Assembly (NCBI GenBank): GCA_902826455.1
Contig: CADEEV010000001.1
Span: 184,955-248,954, forward strand
DNA length: 64,000 nt
From: an uncultured Acidobacteriota bacterium
GTDB lineage: Bacteria > Acidobacteriota > Vicinamibacteria > Fen-336
Direction of reading: 5' to 3'
The notes below the pieces were generated by a model. That model was not told the origin of the DNA. It made no database searches and was given only the letters and a program-made list of their open reading frames with translations. This document shows positions 42,129-51,400 of the stretch, in pieces. A program made the position numbers and the translations under genes. The stretch's first letter is position 1. Each line of letters opens with the position of its first letter.

Positions 42129-45100
42129 ATGTTCCTCAGCGACCTGTCGATCAAGCAGCCCGTCTTCGCCACCATGATGATGGTGGCGCTCGCCGTCCTG
42201 GGCTTCACCTCTTATCAGCAGCTGAACGTCGACCAGTTCCCCAAGGTCGAGTTCCCGATCGTCACCGTCACGACGCAGTACCCGGGCGCCTCGCCGGAAA
42301 CGGTCGAGCGCGAGGTGACGAAGAAGATCGAGGAGGCGATCAACACGGTCGAGGGCATCAAGCACGTCGAGTCGACGTCGCAGGAAGGCCTCTCGAACAT
42401 CCTGATCACGTTCCGCCTCGAGGTCTCGACCCAGGTCGCGTCCCAGGACATCCGCGGCAAGGTAGCGGCGATCCGCGGCAACCTGCCCCGCGAGATCGAG
42501 GAGCCGATCGTGCAGCGCCTCGATCCCAACGCGCTGCCGATCGTGTCGATCGCCGTGAACGCCCCCGGGCTCTCGCCCCAGGCCGCCACCAACCTGGCCG
42601 ACAAGGTCATCAAGCGGCGCTTCGAGAACGTGGGCGGCGTCGGGGCCGTGAACCTGGTGGGGGAGTCGACCCGCGAGATCCAGGTGGTGGTGGACCGCGT
42701 GCGCCTCGAGGCCTACTCCCTGTCTCTCGCCCAGGTCGTCGACGCCCTGCGCATGGAGAACATCGACTTCCCTGCCGGCTCGGCCGACCGGGGCTCGACC
42801 GAGGCCCTCGTGCGCGTCGCGGCGCGCGGCAAGAGCGCCCGCGACATCGAGCAGATTCCCGTGAAGCGCGCGGGCGACACGACGATCCACGTGGGCGACG
42901 TGGCCCAGGTGGTGGACGGCGTCGAGGAGCCCAAGAACCTGGCCTTCCTCGACGAGAAGCCGGCCCTGGCCCTCGACATCCTGAAGCAGTCCGGTGCCAA
43001 CACCGTGGCGGTGGCCGACGGCGTGCGGGCCATGGTCGACAAGATGAAGAACGACCTGCCCGCGGGCGTCTCGCTGCAGATCGTGCGCGACGACTCGACG
43101 TTCATCCGCGAGTCGATCCACGACGTCAACACCACGATGATCGTGGGCGGCATCCTGACGGTGCTGATCGTCTTCCTGTTCCTCAACTCCTGGCGCTCGA
43201 CGGTCATCACGGGCCTGACGCTGCCGATCTCGGTCATCGCGGCCTTCACGGTCATGCGCGCCTTCGGCTTCACGATCAACATGATGACGCTCATGGGCCT
43301 GTCCCTGGCCATCGGCATGCTGATCGACGACGCCATCGTGGTGCGCGAGAACATCGTGCGGCACCTGCAGCGCGGCAAGGACCACTTCGAGGCGGCCCGC
43401 GACGGCACGGCCGAGATCGGCCTCGCGGTCATGGCCACGACCTTCACGATTGTGGCCGTGTTCATCCCGGTCGCGTTCATGGGAGGCCTGGTCGGCCGCT
43501 TCTTCTACGAGTTCGGCATCACGGTCGCGGCCGCGGTGCTCGTGTCGCTGTTCGTCAGCTTCACCCTGGATCCCATGCTGTCGTCGCGCTGGGTCGATCC
43601 CGACATCGACGAGGAGCGTCACGGCAACTGGATCCACACGGCGCTGCAGCGCTTCAACCACTGGTTCGACACCCTGCACGTCCGCTACGAGAAGCTGCTC
43701 GCGTGGTCCCTGACCCACCGGCCGGCGGTGCTGCTCCTGGCCCTCGTCGCGTTCCTCGGAAGCTTCCCGATCTTCGGCGTGCTGGGCGGCGACTTCATGC
43801 CCGACTTCAACCGCGGCGAGTACCAGATCGCCCTCAAGGCGACGCCGGGCGCGACGCTGCGCGAGACCGGCGCGCGGGCCCAGGAGATGGTGCGGCGCCT
43901 CAAGAGCCTCCCCGACGTGGAATACACCTACACGACCCTGGGCGAGGCGGGCACCACGTTCCGACCCGTCACCGAGGGGACGACCTACGTGAAGCTCAAG
44001 ACCGCCGAGGGCAAGACGTTCAGCCAGGTCCTACGCGAGGCGCGTGCCGTGATCACCGACGTCCCCGGGCTGACCTTCGGCCTGTTCGAGGCCGGCCCGT
44101 TCGGGCAGAAGCCGATCCAGATCAGCGTGCGCGGCAGCGACGTGGACGAGCTCGATCGCGTCTCCAGGGAGCTGATGACCGCGATGGCGAAGATCCCCGG
44201 CATCGCGGACCTCGAGACGAGCCTCGAGAAGTCCAAGCCGGAGCTCAAGGTGCGCCTCGACCGCGCGCGCGTCAGCGACCTCGAGCTCAAGGCCGGAGCC
44301 ATCGGCACGACGCTGCGCGCGGCCGTGGCCGGGGAGGTCGCCTCCGTGATCGAGGACGAGGTCGGCGACTCCCACGACGTCCGCGTGCGGCTCCGGCCCG
44401 ACCAGCGCCGCTTCGCCGACGACCTGCTGCGCCTCAACGTCCCGAGCGAGCGCGAGAACGACGACCACGACAAGGTGCTCGTGCCGCTGCGCGAGGTGGC
44501 GAGCGCCGACCCCGGCAGCGGGCCCTCGACGATCCGCCGCAAGGACCTGCAGCGCGAGGTGCGCGTCTCGGCGAACCCCGACGGCCGGGCGCTCGGCGAC
44601 ATCACGGCGGACATCGAGGCCGCGGCCAAGGGCATCAAGCTCCAGCCCGGCTACGACCTCCTGCAGGGCGGCGACGCCGAGGAGCTGAAGGACATGTTCA
44701 ACAACATGTTCCAGGCGCTGTTCCTCGCCGTGGTGTTCATCTACCTGATCCTCGCGTCGCAGTTCGGCTCGTTCACGCAGCCGTTCTCGATCATGCTGTC
44801 CCTGCCGCTGTCGCTGTTCGGCGTCGCGGTCGCGCTCTTCCTCACCCGCGACACCCTCAACATCATGAGCATGATCGGGCTGATCATGCTGATGGGCCTG
44901 GTCACCAAGAACGCCATCCTGCTGGTGGACTTCACGAACCAGGCGCGGGCCACGGGCCTGGCGCGCAACGAAGCGCTCATCAAGGCCGGCTCGACGCGCC
45001 TGCGGCCCATCGTCATGACGACGCTCGCGATGATCTTCGGCATGCTGCCGCTGGCCCTCGCGATCGGCGCCGGCGCCGAGATGCGGGCGCCCATGGCCCG

Positions 45101-45275
45101 GGCCGTGATCGGCGGCCTCATCACCTCGACGCTGCTGACGCTGATCGTCGTGCCGGTCGTCTACACGTACCTGGACGGCCTGCGGCCCGAGAGCGTGCGC
45201 GACTTGTTCAAGGCACGACGCGAGCGCAAGCGCGAGCTCGCCGCGATCCCGGGAGCGGCCGCGATCGGCGACTGA
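42129..45275 (+). CDS. RND-family (HAE1-type) inner-membrane efflux transporter
   Basis: 1048 residues, the usual length for an AcrB-like pump. The N-terminus MFLSDLSIKQPVFATMMMVA and the first porter domain (PIVTVTTQYPGASPETVERE) are typical. The proton-relay Asp pair lies in transmembrane helix 4 (GMLIDDAIVVREN, D400-D401). The second half repeats the pattern (FLAVVFIYLILASQFGSFTQ, GLVTKNAILLVDFTNQARAT and GMLPLALAIGAGAEMRAPMA). It exports hydrophobic or amphipathic compounds by proton antiport together with the two preceding genes. The substrate range cannot be read from sequence, though the HAE1 signature favours drugs, solvents or lipids over metal ions. Confidence 0.94.
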   Translation: MFLSDLSIKQPVFATMMMVALAVLGFTSYQQLNVDQFPKVEFPIVTVTTQYPGASPETVEREVTKKIEEAINTVEGIKHVESTSQEGLSNILITFRLEVSTQVASQDIRGKVAAIRGNLPREIEEPIVQRLDPNALPIVSIAVNAPGLSPQAATNLADKVIKRRFENVGGVGAVNLVGESTREIQVVVDRVRLEAYSLSLAQVVDALRMENIDFPAGSADRGSTEALVRVAARGKSARDIEQIPVKRAGDTTIHVGDVAQVVDGVEEPKNLAFLDEKPALALDILKQSGANTVAVADGVRAMVDKMKNDLPAGVSLQIVRDDSTFIRESIHDVNTTMIVGGILTVLIVFLFLNSWRSTVITGLTLPISVIAAFTVMRAFGFTINMMTLMGLSLAIGMLIDDAIVVRENIVRHLQRGKDHFEAARDGTAEIGLAVMATTFTIVAVFIPVAFMGGLVGRFFYEFGITVAAAVLVSLFVSFTLDPMLSSRWVDPDIDEERHGNWIHTALQRFNHWFDTLHVRYEKLLAWSLTHRPAVLLLALVAFLGSFPIFGVLGGDFMPDFNRGEYQIALKATPGATLRETGARAQEMVRRLKSLPDVEYTYTTLGEAGTTFRPVTEGTTYVKLKTAEGKTFSQVLREARAVITDVPGLTFGLFEAGPFGQKPIQISVRGSDVDELDRVSRELMTAMAKIPGIADLETSLEKSKPELKVRLDRARVSDLELKAGAIGTTLRAAVAGEVASVIEDEVGDSHDVRVRLRPDQRRFADDLLRLNVPSERENDDHDKVLVPLREVASADPGSGPSTIRRKDLQREVRVSANPDGRALGDITADIEAAAKGIKLQPGYDLLQGGDAEELKDMFNNMFQALFLAVVFIYLILASQFGSFTQPFSIMLSLPLSLFGVAVALFLTRDTLNIMSMIGLIMLMGLVTKNAILLVDFTNQARATGLARNEALIKAGSTRLRPIVMTTLAMIFGMLPLALAIGAGAEMRAPMARAVIGGLITSTLLTLIVVPVVYTYLDGLRPESVRDLFKARRERKRELAAIPGAAAIGD

Positions 45276-45342
45276 GGGCGTCTCCAATCGGCTGGACAGG
45301 AGGCGGAATCCGCGGCCGGACGGCCGTGTTAAGGTGCCGCCC

Positions 45343-48186
45343 ATGCAAAGTCCTCTTTCCACCGGCGCGCTCGCGCTGGCCATGAGTGTGTTCGCCATGA
45401 CTTCCCACGCCGAGCCGGCCGCGGAGCTCTTGCCCTTCAAGGCCACCGAGCGCACGCTGCCGAACGGGCTGCGCGTGATCGTAGTGCCGACGGGCTTCCC
45501 GAACCTGGTCTCGATCCAGATCCCGGTGCAGACCGGCGCGCGCAACGAGGTCGAGCCGGGGAAGTCGGGCTTCGCCCACTTCTTCGAGCACATGATGTTC
45601 CGCGGGACGAAGGCGTTTCCGCCCGAGAAGTACCAGGCGCTCATGACGAAGGCCGGCGCGCGCTCCAACGCCTTCACCGCCGACGACTTCACGAACTACC
45701 ACACCACGTTCGCGAAGGAGGACCTGGAAGCGATCCTGGCCGCCGAGGCCGACCGCTTCCAGAACCTGGAGTACAGCGAAGAGGCGTTCAAGACCGAGTC
45801 GCGCGCGGTGCTGGGCGAGTACAACAAGAACAGCACGAACCCGATCCGCAAGATCCTCGAGGTGCAGCGCGACCACGCGTTCGCGGTCCACACCTACAAG
45901 CACACCGGCATGGGCTTCCTCAAAGACATCGAGGACATGCCCAACCAGTTCGAGTACTCGAAGACGTTCTTCAGCCGCTGGTACCGGCCCGAGCACACGA
46001 CGGTGATCGTGGCCGGCGACGTGACGCCCGAGGCCGTGTTCCCGCTCGTGGAGAAGTACTGGGGCGGCTGGAAGAGCGGCAGCCAGACCGTGGCGATCCC
46101 GCAGGAGCCGGCGCCCACCGCCGCGGTCTACGCCAACGTGTCTTGGGAACAGCCGACGCTGCCGTACGTGAGCGTCGCGTTCCACAGCCCGGCGTTCTCC
46201 GAGACGGCCAAGGACTTCGCGGCCGTGGACATCCTCGTCAACCTCGCGTTCGGCCCGACCTCCGACCTTTACAAGCGCCTCGTGGAGCAGGAGCAGAAGG
46301 TCGACCAGCTCCAGACCTATTTTCCCGACCTGGCCGATCCCGGTCTCGCCACGGTCTTCGCGCGCGTGAAGAAGCCCGAGGATGCCGTCTATGTTCGCGA
46401 CGAGATCCTCAAGGCCTTCGCCGACGCGAAGGCGAGCCCGGTGGGCGCGCGGCGTCTCGCGGAGGCCAAGGCCAATGGCCGGTACTCGCTGATGCGCGGC
46501 TTCGACAACACCGAAGCCATCGCCTCGACCCTCGCGACGTTCGTGCGCTACCGCCGTTCCTTCGACACGCTGAACGCGCTCTTCCGCGTCTACGATTCGC
46601 TGACGCCTGCCGATCTCCAGGCGGCGGCCCAACGCTACTTCACCGACAACGCCCTCGTCGTCACGACCCTCGCGAAGGATCCGCTTCCCGAGGCGATCGC
46701 GACCCTCCCGACGCTCGCCCAGCTGCGGCCGGCCGCCGCGGCGGGCGGCGACGTGAAGACCGTGCTCCTGCCGTCGAGCGTGCCGCAGCTCAACATCAAG
46801 CTGCTGTTCGCCGCGGGCTCGGCCCACGACCCCAAGGGCAAGGAGGGGCTCGCGGCACTCTCCGCGGCGATGATCGCCCAGGCCGGCTCGCGCTCGATGC
46901 GCATCGACGAGATCAAGACCGCGCTGTTCCCGATCGCCGCGAGCTTCCAGCAGCAGGTCGACAAGGAGATGACGACGTTCACCGGCATCGTCCACCGCGA
47001 CAACGTCCAGGCGTTCCTCGACGTGGCGCTGCCGCAGCTGCTCGATCCGGGGTTTCGCGCCGAGGATTTCCAGCGCCTGAAGGACGCCCAGAAGAACGCG
47101 CTCCAGGACGACCTCAAGTCGGGCAACGACGAGGAGCTCGGCAAGGAAGAGCTGCAGGCCGGGTTGTTCTCCGGGACGCCCTACGGCCACCCGGTGCTCG
47201 GCACCGTCGCGGGCATCGACAGCATCACCCTCGACGACGTGAAGGCGTTCGTGAAGTCCGCCTACAGCACGCCGAACCTCACCTTCGGCTTGTCCGGCGC
47301 CTTCTCGGATGAGCTCAAGGCCCAGTTGATCCGAGCCCTCGGGCCGCTGTCGACCGCGCCGAAACTCGCGGCGCCGGCCGGTGTCGTGGCGCACCGGCCC
47401 GTCGGCCGCGAGGTCGAGATCGTCCAGAAGGAGACGCGGGCTACCGCCATCTCCGTCGGCTTCCCGATTCCCGTGACGCGCTCCCACGCCGACTATCCCG
47501 CCCTGGCCCTCGTCCGCTCGTGGCTCGGCGAGCATCGCGCCTCGATGGCGCAGCTCTTCAAGCGCATCCGCGAGGAGCGCGGCATGAACTACGGCGACTA
47601 CGCCTACATCGAAGCGTTCCCCAGGGGCATGTTCCAGTTCTTTCCGGACCCGAACATCGCGCGCCGCGCGCAGCTCTTCGAGGTCTGGATCCGGCCGCTG
47701 CGCACTGACGAGGACGCCCACTTCGCGCTGCGTGTCGCGATCCACGAGCTCGACCAGCTCGCGAAGAAGGGGCTCACCCAGGAGCAGTTCGAGAACGTGC
47801 GCAACTACCTGATGAAGAACGTCTACCTGCTGACCTCGACGCAGGACCAGGCGCTCGGCTACGCCCTCGACGCCCAGTGGTACGGCACGCCCGAGTTCAC
47901 GGCGACGATGCGCGGCGCGCTCACGAAGCTGACGCTCGCGGAGGTGAACCGGGTCGTGAAGAAGTACGTCCAGACGAAAGACCTGCGCATCGTGATGGTC
48001 ACGAAGGACGCCGAGGGCCTGAAGAAGCGTCTCACCACCGACGCCGTGGCCAGGATCACCTACGACGGCGAGAAGCCGGCGACGCTCCTGGCCGAGGACA
48101 CGGTGATCGGCGCGCTGCCCCTCGGCATCAAGGCCGAGGCCGTGCGCATCGTTCCCATCGACGAGGTGTTCGCCCGGGTCCAGTGA
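45343..48186 (+). CDS. Periplasmic M16-family zinc metallopeptidase (two-domain pitrilysin type)
   Basis: 947 residues with a signal-like leader (ALALAMSVFAMTSHA). The inverted zinc motif HxxEH is H79-FFE-H83 in FAHFFEHMMFRGTK, and the distal Glu is in the following EEAFKTESRAVLGEYNK. The C-terminal half is a second M16-like domain without zinc ligands (LPSSVPQLNIKLLFAAGSAH and GTPYGHPVLGTVAGIDSITL), as in two-domain enzymes that enclose peptides in a chamber. ATG 45343 was chosen over GTG 45334 because AAGGTG lies 6 bases before it. It likely degrades small peptides in the periplasm. The glycosyltransferase gene begins 1 base after its stop. Confidence 0.9.
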   Translation: MQSPLSTGALALAMSVFAMTSHAEPAAELLPFKATERTLPNGLRVIVVPTGFPNLVSIQIPVQTGARNEVEPGKSGFAHFFEHMMFRGTKAFPPEKYQALMTKAGARSNAFTADDFTNYHTTFAKEDLEAILAAEADRFQNLEYSEEAFKTESRAVLGEYNKNSTNPIRKILEVQRDHAFAVHTYKHTGMGFLKDIEDMPNQFEYSKTFFSRWYRPEHTTVIVAGDVTPEAVFPLVEKYWGGWKSGSQTVAIPQEPAPTAAVYANVSWEQPTLPYVSVAFHSPAFSETAKDFAAVDILVNLAFGPTSDLYKRLVEQEQKVDQLQTYFPDLADPGLATVFARVKKPEDAVYVRDEILKAFADAKASPVGARRLAEAKANGRYSLMRGFDNTEAIASTLATFVRYRRSFDTLNALFRVYDSLTPADLQAAAQRYFTDNALVVTTLAKDPLPEAIATLPTLAQLRPAAAAGGDVKTVLLPSSVPQLNIKLLFAAGSAHDPKGKEGLAALSAAMIAQAGSRSMRIDEIKTALFPIAASFQQQVDKEMTTFTGIVHRDNVQAFLDVALPQLLDPGFRAEDFQRLKDAQKNALQDDLKSGNDEELGKEELQAGLFSGTPYGHPVLGTVAGIDSITLDDVKAFVKSAYSTPNLTFGLSGAFSDELKAQLIRALGPLSTAPKLAAPAGVVAHRPVGREVEIVQKETRATAISVGFPIPVTRSHADYPALALVRSWLGEHRASMAQLFKRIREERGMNYGDYAYIEAFPRGMFQFFPDPNIARRAQLFEVWIRPLRTDEDAHFALRVAIHELDQLAKKGLTQEQFENVRNYLMKNVYLLTSTQDQALGYALDAQWYGTPEFTATMRGALTKLTLAEVNRVVKKYVQTKDLRIVMVTKDAEGLKKRLTTDAVARITYDGEKPATLLAEDTVIGALPLGIKAEAVRIVPIDEVFARVQ

Positions 48187-48187
48187 C

Positions 48188-49906
48188 ATGAAGCGACGGC
48201 TGGCGCTCGCCGCGATCCTCCTGGTGGCGATCGCCCTGCGCTTCACGGCGCTCGGCTGGGGCCTGCGCCACCTGCCCCACAACGACGAGCGGGCTTTCGT
48301 CGAGAGCGTGAGCGCCATGCTCGCCGCGGGCGACCTCGACCACCGCTTCTACCAGTACCCGGGCCTGTTCAGCTATTTCCTGGCCGGCGCGCTGCGCTTC
48401 CTGGCGGCGCCCCAAACGTCGCCAGAGGCGTACCTGTGGGCCCGGGGCGTGAACGCCGCGTTCGGCGTGCTGAGCGTGCTGCTCGTGTATCGCCTGGGCC
48501 GCCGCGTCGCGGGCGTGCCGGCCGGCCTGTTCGCGGCCGCGCTGCTCGCGGTCTCTCCACCCGAGGTCCGCACGGCCCACATGGTCCGGCCCGACGTGAC
48601 GCTGCACGCCTTCGTGCTCCTGGCGCTGCTCGCCTTCACCCGCCTCGGCATCCGGCTTCGCGACGACGTCCTCTCCGGCCTGGCCATCGGCGCCGCGACC
48701 GCCGTGAAGTTCTCGGCCCCGCTCGTGGCGCCGGCCTATCTCGTGCGCCGCCTGTCCGCCGAGGGCTTCCGCTGGTGGAAGCCGCTGCTCAGCGCCGCCG
48801 TATCGCTCCTGACGTTCGCGCTGCTCTCGCCCTACACGCTCCTGTCGCCGGACTCGTCGGCGGGCCTCGAGAAGCAGTTCGGCTTCCACTACCGGCCGCG
48901 CCCCGGGGCGCTCGACTATGGCGACACGGCCGCGGCCTACGGCCAGCTCCTGCTCCTCGCCGTCGGACCGGCGGGTCTGCTCCTGGGCCTCGTCGGCGCC
49001 TGGCTCGGCCGCCGGAGCTGGCGCGATACGCTGCCGCTCGTGGTCCTGCCCCTCACGTTCGTCGCCGTGTTCTCGACCGCCGACGTGCGCCAGGAGCGCT
49101 TCCTGGTTCCGTGCCTCGGAGCCGTCTGCGTCCTGGCGGGGCTCGCCGTGCAACGCGTCGCGTCCTGGCGTGGGCCGGCGGGGCTCGCGCTGGCGGCTCT
49201 TGCGCTCGCCTCGCCCGCCTTCGAGTCGACCTCCTACGTGCGCGCCGTCTCGCGTCCGATCAACAAGGACCGTGCGGCGGACTGGATTGCCGAGCACTAC
49301 CCGCGCGGAGCCCGCGTGCTCGTGACGGCGGCCACCGATATGGGCCTCGACCGGTCGCGGTTCGAAGTCACCTCCGTCCACGACCTGCGCACGACGAGGT
49401 CGCTCCTGCTCGACGAGCAGGACCTGTTGATCGCCGGTCTTCGTGACCGCGCGTTCCGTGAAGGCCTCGAGCGCATCGCGGTCGTCAAGAGCGCGACGCC
49501 CTACGCCGGCGATTCCGTGTTCATCCTCGCGCCGGCGCCGGCCGATCGGCCGACGTACCGGCTGGTCGACCTGACGAAGGCCGTCGTCTCGGGTGGCACC
49601 CTCGCCACGACGGCGCCGCTCGAGGTGCAGCTCCCGGCGAGCGTCACGCTCGGCCGCATCGAGCTCGTGCCGGCTCCCGACGCGGCCGAAGCGGCTCTCG
49701 AGCTGTCGGTGAAACGGCCCGGCGGCTCCGAGTTCGAGCGGGTCCCGTTCGTCCCGGGCCGTCCGTCGTTCGCGGAGCAGGTCGCGCCCCGGAGCCGGGT
49801 GTTCGTGCTCGAGGGCGAGAGCGCGGTCGCGCTCCGGCTGACGCCACGCGGCCCCTGGCCCGCCGGCTGGGCGGGCGCGAGGCTCGAGGTGAAGTGCCGG
49901 AACTGA
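48188..49906 (+). CDS. GT39/ArnT-like integral membrane glycosyltransferase
   Basis: 572 residues. The GT-C fold is indicated by about ten hydrophobic helices in residues 5-345 and by the first luminal loop with NDERAFVESVSAMLAAGDLD followed by FYQYPGLFSYFL; the acidic D-E there matches the catalytic acid of dolichyl/undecaprenyl-phosphate sugar transferases. AHMVRPDVTLHAF and TAVKFSAPLVAPAYLVRR are also typical. The last 200 residues are soluble, with beta-rich segments. It should transfer a sugar from a polyprenyl-phosphate donor to lipid A, protein or another acceptor on the periplasmic side. It is co-transcribed with the M16 gene and converges with the suf regulator. Confidence 0.85.
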   Translation: MKRRLALAAILLVAIALRFTALGWGLRHLPHNDERAFVESVSAMLAAGDLDHRFYQYPGLFSYFLAGALRFLAAPQTSPEAYLWARGVNAAFGVLSVLLVYRLGRRVAGVPAGLFAAALLAVSPPEVRTAHMVRPDVTLHAFVLLALLAFTRLGIRLRDDVLSGLAIGAATAVKFSAPLVAPAYLVRRLSAEGFRWWKPLLSAAVSLLTFALLSPYTLLSPDSSAGLEKQFGFHYRPRPGALDYGDTAAAYGQLLLLAVGPAGLLLGLVGAWLGRRSWRDTLPLVVLPLTFVAVFSTADVRQERFLVPCLGAVCVLAGLAVQRVASWRGPAGLALAALALASPAFESTSYVRAVSRPINKDRAADWIAEHYPRGARVLVTAATDMGLDRSRFEVTSVHDLRTTRSLLLDEQDLLIAGLRDRAFREGLERIAVVKSATPYAGDSVFILAPAPADRPTYRLVDLTKAVVSGGTLATTAPLEVQLPASVTLGRIELVPAPDAAEAALELSVKRPGGSEFERVPFVPGRPSFAEQVAPRSRVFVLEGESAVALRLTPRGPWPAGWAGARLEVKCRN

Positions 49907-49909
49907 AGG

Positions 49910-50386
49910 CTAGTGGCGGGCGGCGACGGGAAGCGTCACGGCCCTGGACCCGGCCTGCGGGAGCATCACCTGGCCTTCGCTGCCCAGCAGGCTCGCGAGC
50001 GTCATCCGGCCCAGGACCTGGTCGATCGCCGCCTGGAGCTGCTTCAGCACGGGACGGATGGAGCAGTCGCCGAGATTGATGCACATCGACTCGATCCCGG
50101 AATGCTGCTCGCAGAACTTCGCGTCGAAGATGCGGCCGCCGAGCGTCGCGAGGACCTCGCCGATCGAGACCTCTCCGGGAGCTCGCGAGAGCGTGTAGCC
50201 GCCGGACTGGCCGCGGGTGCTGTTGACCAGCCCGCCCCGGCGCAAGACGCGCATGATCTTCGCGACGTTGGGCGTCGAGATGCCCTCGCGCTGGGCGAGC
50301 TCGGCGATGGTGAGGCTCCCGCTGGCTTCGCGGCCGAGCTGGACCAGGCAGCGCAGGCCGTATTCCTCCTGGGTGCTGAGCTTCAT
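49910..50386 (-). CDS. Rrf2-family iron-sulfur-responsive regulator (SufR/IscR-like)
   Basis: 158 residues. The Rrf2 winged helix is MKLSTQEEYGLRCLVQLGRE, then LAQREGISTPNVAKIMRVL and the wing RGQSGGYTLSRAP. Three cysteines, C92, C102 and C108 (FCEQHSGIESMCINLGDCS), fit the Fe-S ligand loop, with spacing C-x9-C-x5-C rather than the C-x5-C-x5-C of E. coli IscR. Such regulators sense cluster supply and repress assembly genes. Unusually it is the last gene of the suf operon, 7 bases after sufT. The shared motif at the sufB and sufC promoters is its likely target. Confidence 0.9.
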   Translation of the reverse strand: MKLSTQEEYGLRCLVQLGREASGSLTIAELAQREGISTPNVAKIMRVLRRGGLVNSTRGQSGGYTLSRAPGEVSIGEVLATLGGRIFDAKFCEQHSGIESMCINLGDCSIRPVLKQLQAAIDQVLGRMTLASLLGSEGQVMLPQAGSRAVTLPVAARH

Positions 50387-50393
50387 CGCCCCC

Positions 50394-50939
50394 TCACATC
50401 ATCCCGAGCTGCAGACGGGCAGCGTCGGACATCATGGCCTGGTTCCACTGCGGGTCGAAGACGACCTGGGCGTCGACTTCCTTGACGCCGGGGATCGCGA
50501 GGAGCTTCGACTTCACGTCCTCGCGCAGGTAGTCGCCCATGCCGCAGCCGGGCGCGGTCAGGGTGAAGCGCACGTCGACCTTGCTGCCGCCGCCCTCGGG
50601 CAGCTCGGAGACGTCGCACTGGTACACGAGGCCCAGGTCCACGATGTTCACGGGGATCTCGGGATCGAAGCAGGTCTTCAGCTGATCCCAGGCCAGGTCC
50701 TGGACGCTGCGGCCCGCCATGTCCTCGGTGCTCGGCGCGGCCGCGACCTGCTCCCCGATCGCGTCCGCGTCCTTGCCCTCGATGCGGACCATGTACCCCA
50801 TGTCCGTCATGACGGTGAACGAGCCGCCCAGGGACTGGGTGAGGAACACCGTGGAGCCCGCCTTCAACGGGATCTTCTCGCCGTAGGGGATGGCCGCGAC
50901 CTCGAGATCACGGGAAACGGTCCGGGACTCACCTCGCAT
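50394..50939 (-). CDS. sufT: Fe-S assembly protein SufT (MIP18/DUF59 family)
   Basis: 181 residues in two parts. The N-terminal part (residues 1-75) has the SufT-type segment IPLKAGSTVFLTQSLGGSFT and YMVRIEGKDADAIG. The C-terminal MIP18-like domain reads CFDPEIPVNIVDLGLVY, then VDVRFTLTAPGCGMGDYLRE with the reactive Cys typical of DUF59, and VKEVDAQVVFDPQWN. SufT helps maturation of Fe-S proteins, probably in transfer rather than scaffold building. ATG 50939 has GGAG 8 bases upstream; an ATG at 50945, overlapping the sufU stop, is possible but has poorer spacing. Confidence 0.9.
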   Translation of the reverse strand: MRGESRTVSRDLEVAAIPYGEKIPLKAGSTVFLTQSLGGSFTVMTDMGYMVRIEGKDADAIGEQVAAAPSTEDMAGRSVQDLAWDQLKTCFDPEIPVNIVDLGLVYQCDVSELPEGGGSKVDVRFTLTAPGCGMGDYLREDVKSKLLAIPGVKEVDAQVVFDPQWNQAMMSDAARLQLGMM

Positions 50940-50944
50940 CGGCA

Positions 50945-51400
50945 TTACTCCGTCGAGACCGGTTCGGGCGCGTTCTCGAGCGCCGCCTTCATCGTGTGCC
51001 ACGGCAGCGCCGCGCACTTCACCCGCACCGGGAACTCGCAGACTCCCGAGAACACGGCAAGCTTGCCGAGGTCCGCGCCGCCGGTGCCGGGCTTCGAGGG
51101 ATCGCCCGTGACGAGATCGTGGAAGCGCTCGAACAACGCCTCGGCCTCGGCCCGCGTCCGGCCCTTGACGGCCTCGGTCATCATCGACGCCGAGGCGGTG
51201 GAGATCGAGCAACCCTTGCCGACGAAGCTCGCGTCCTTCACCACGTCGCCGTCCAGCTCGAGATAGACGGTGGCGCGATCGCCGCACAGCGGGTTCATGC
51301 CGTCGGCCTTCCGGCCGCCGGCGATCTCCCGCAGGTTCCGCGGCTTCTTGCTGTGGTCGAGGATCACTTCCTGGTACAGCTCCCGCAGCTCGCTGCTCAC
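50945..51400 (-). CDS. sufU: SufU sulfur-transfer/scaffold protein
   Basis: 151 residues. It begins LRELYQEVILDHSKKPRNL and has the three conserved metal-binding cysteines, C39 in NPLCGDR (with Asp41), C64 in GKGCSIS and C129 in VKCAALPW. It also has the 18-20-residue insertion between the second and third Cys that separates SufU from IscU (RAEAEALFERFHDLVTGDPS). SufU takes sulfur from the SufS cysteine via its zinc-bound cysteine site. An extra Cys121 lies near the third ligand. GTG 51400 overlaps the sufS stop (GTGA). Confidence 0.92.
   Translation of the reverse strand: MSSELRELYQEVILDHSKKPRNLREIAGGRKADGMNPLCGDRATVYLELDGDVVKDASFVGKGCSISTASASMMTEAVKGRTRAEAEALFERFHDLVTGDPSKPGTGGADLGKLAVFSGVCEFPVRVKCAALPWHTMKAALENAPEPVSTE

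Noticed and set aside
45208-48318. Minus-strand open frame of more than 1000 codons opposite the M16 peptidase
   Set aside because: The real M16 gene with HFFEH motif, signal peptide and ribosome-binding site is on the plus strand. The antisense frame is Leu/Arg/Glu/Asp-rich and has no recognisable domain.
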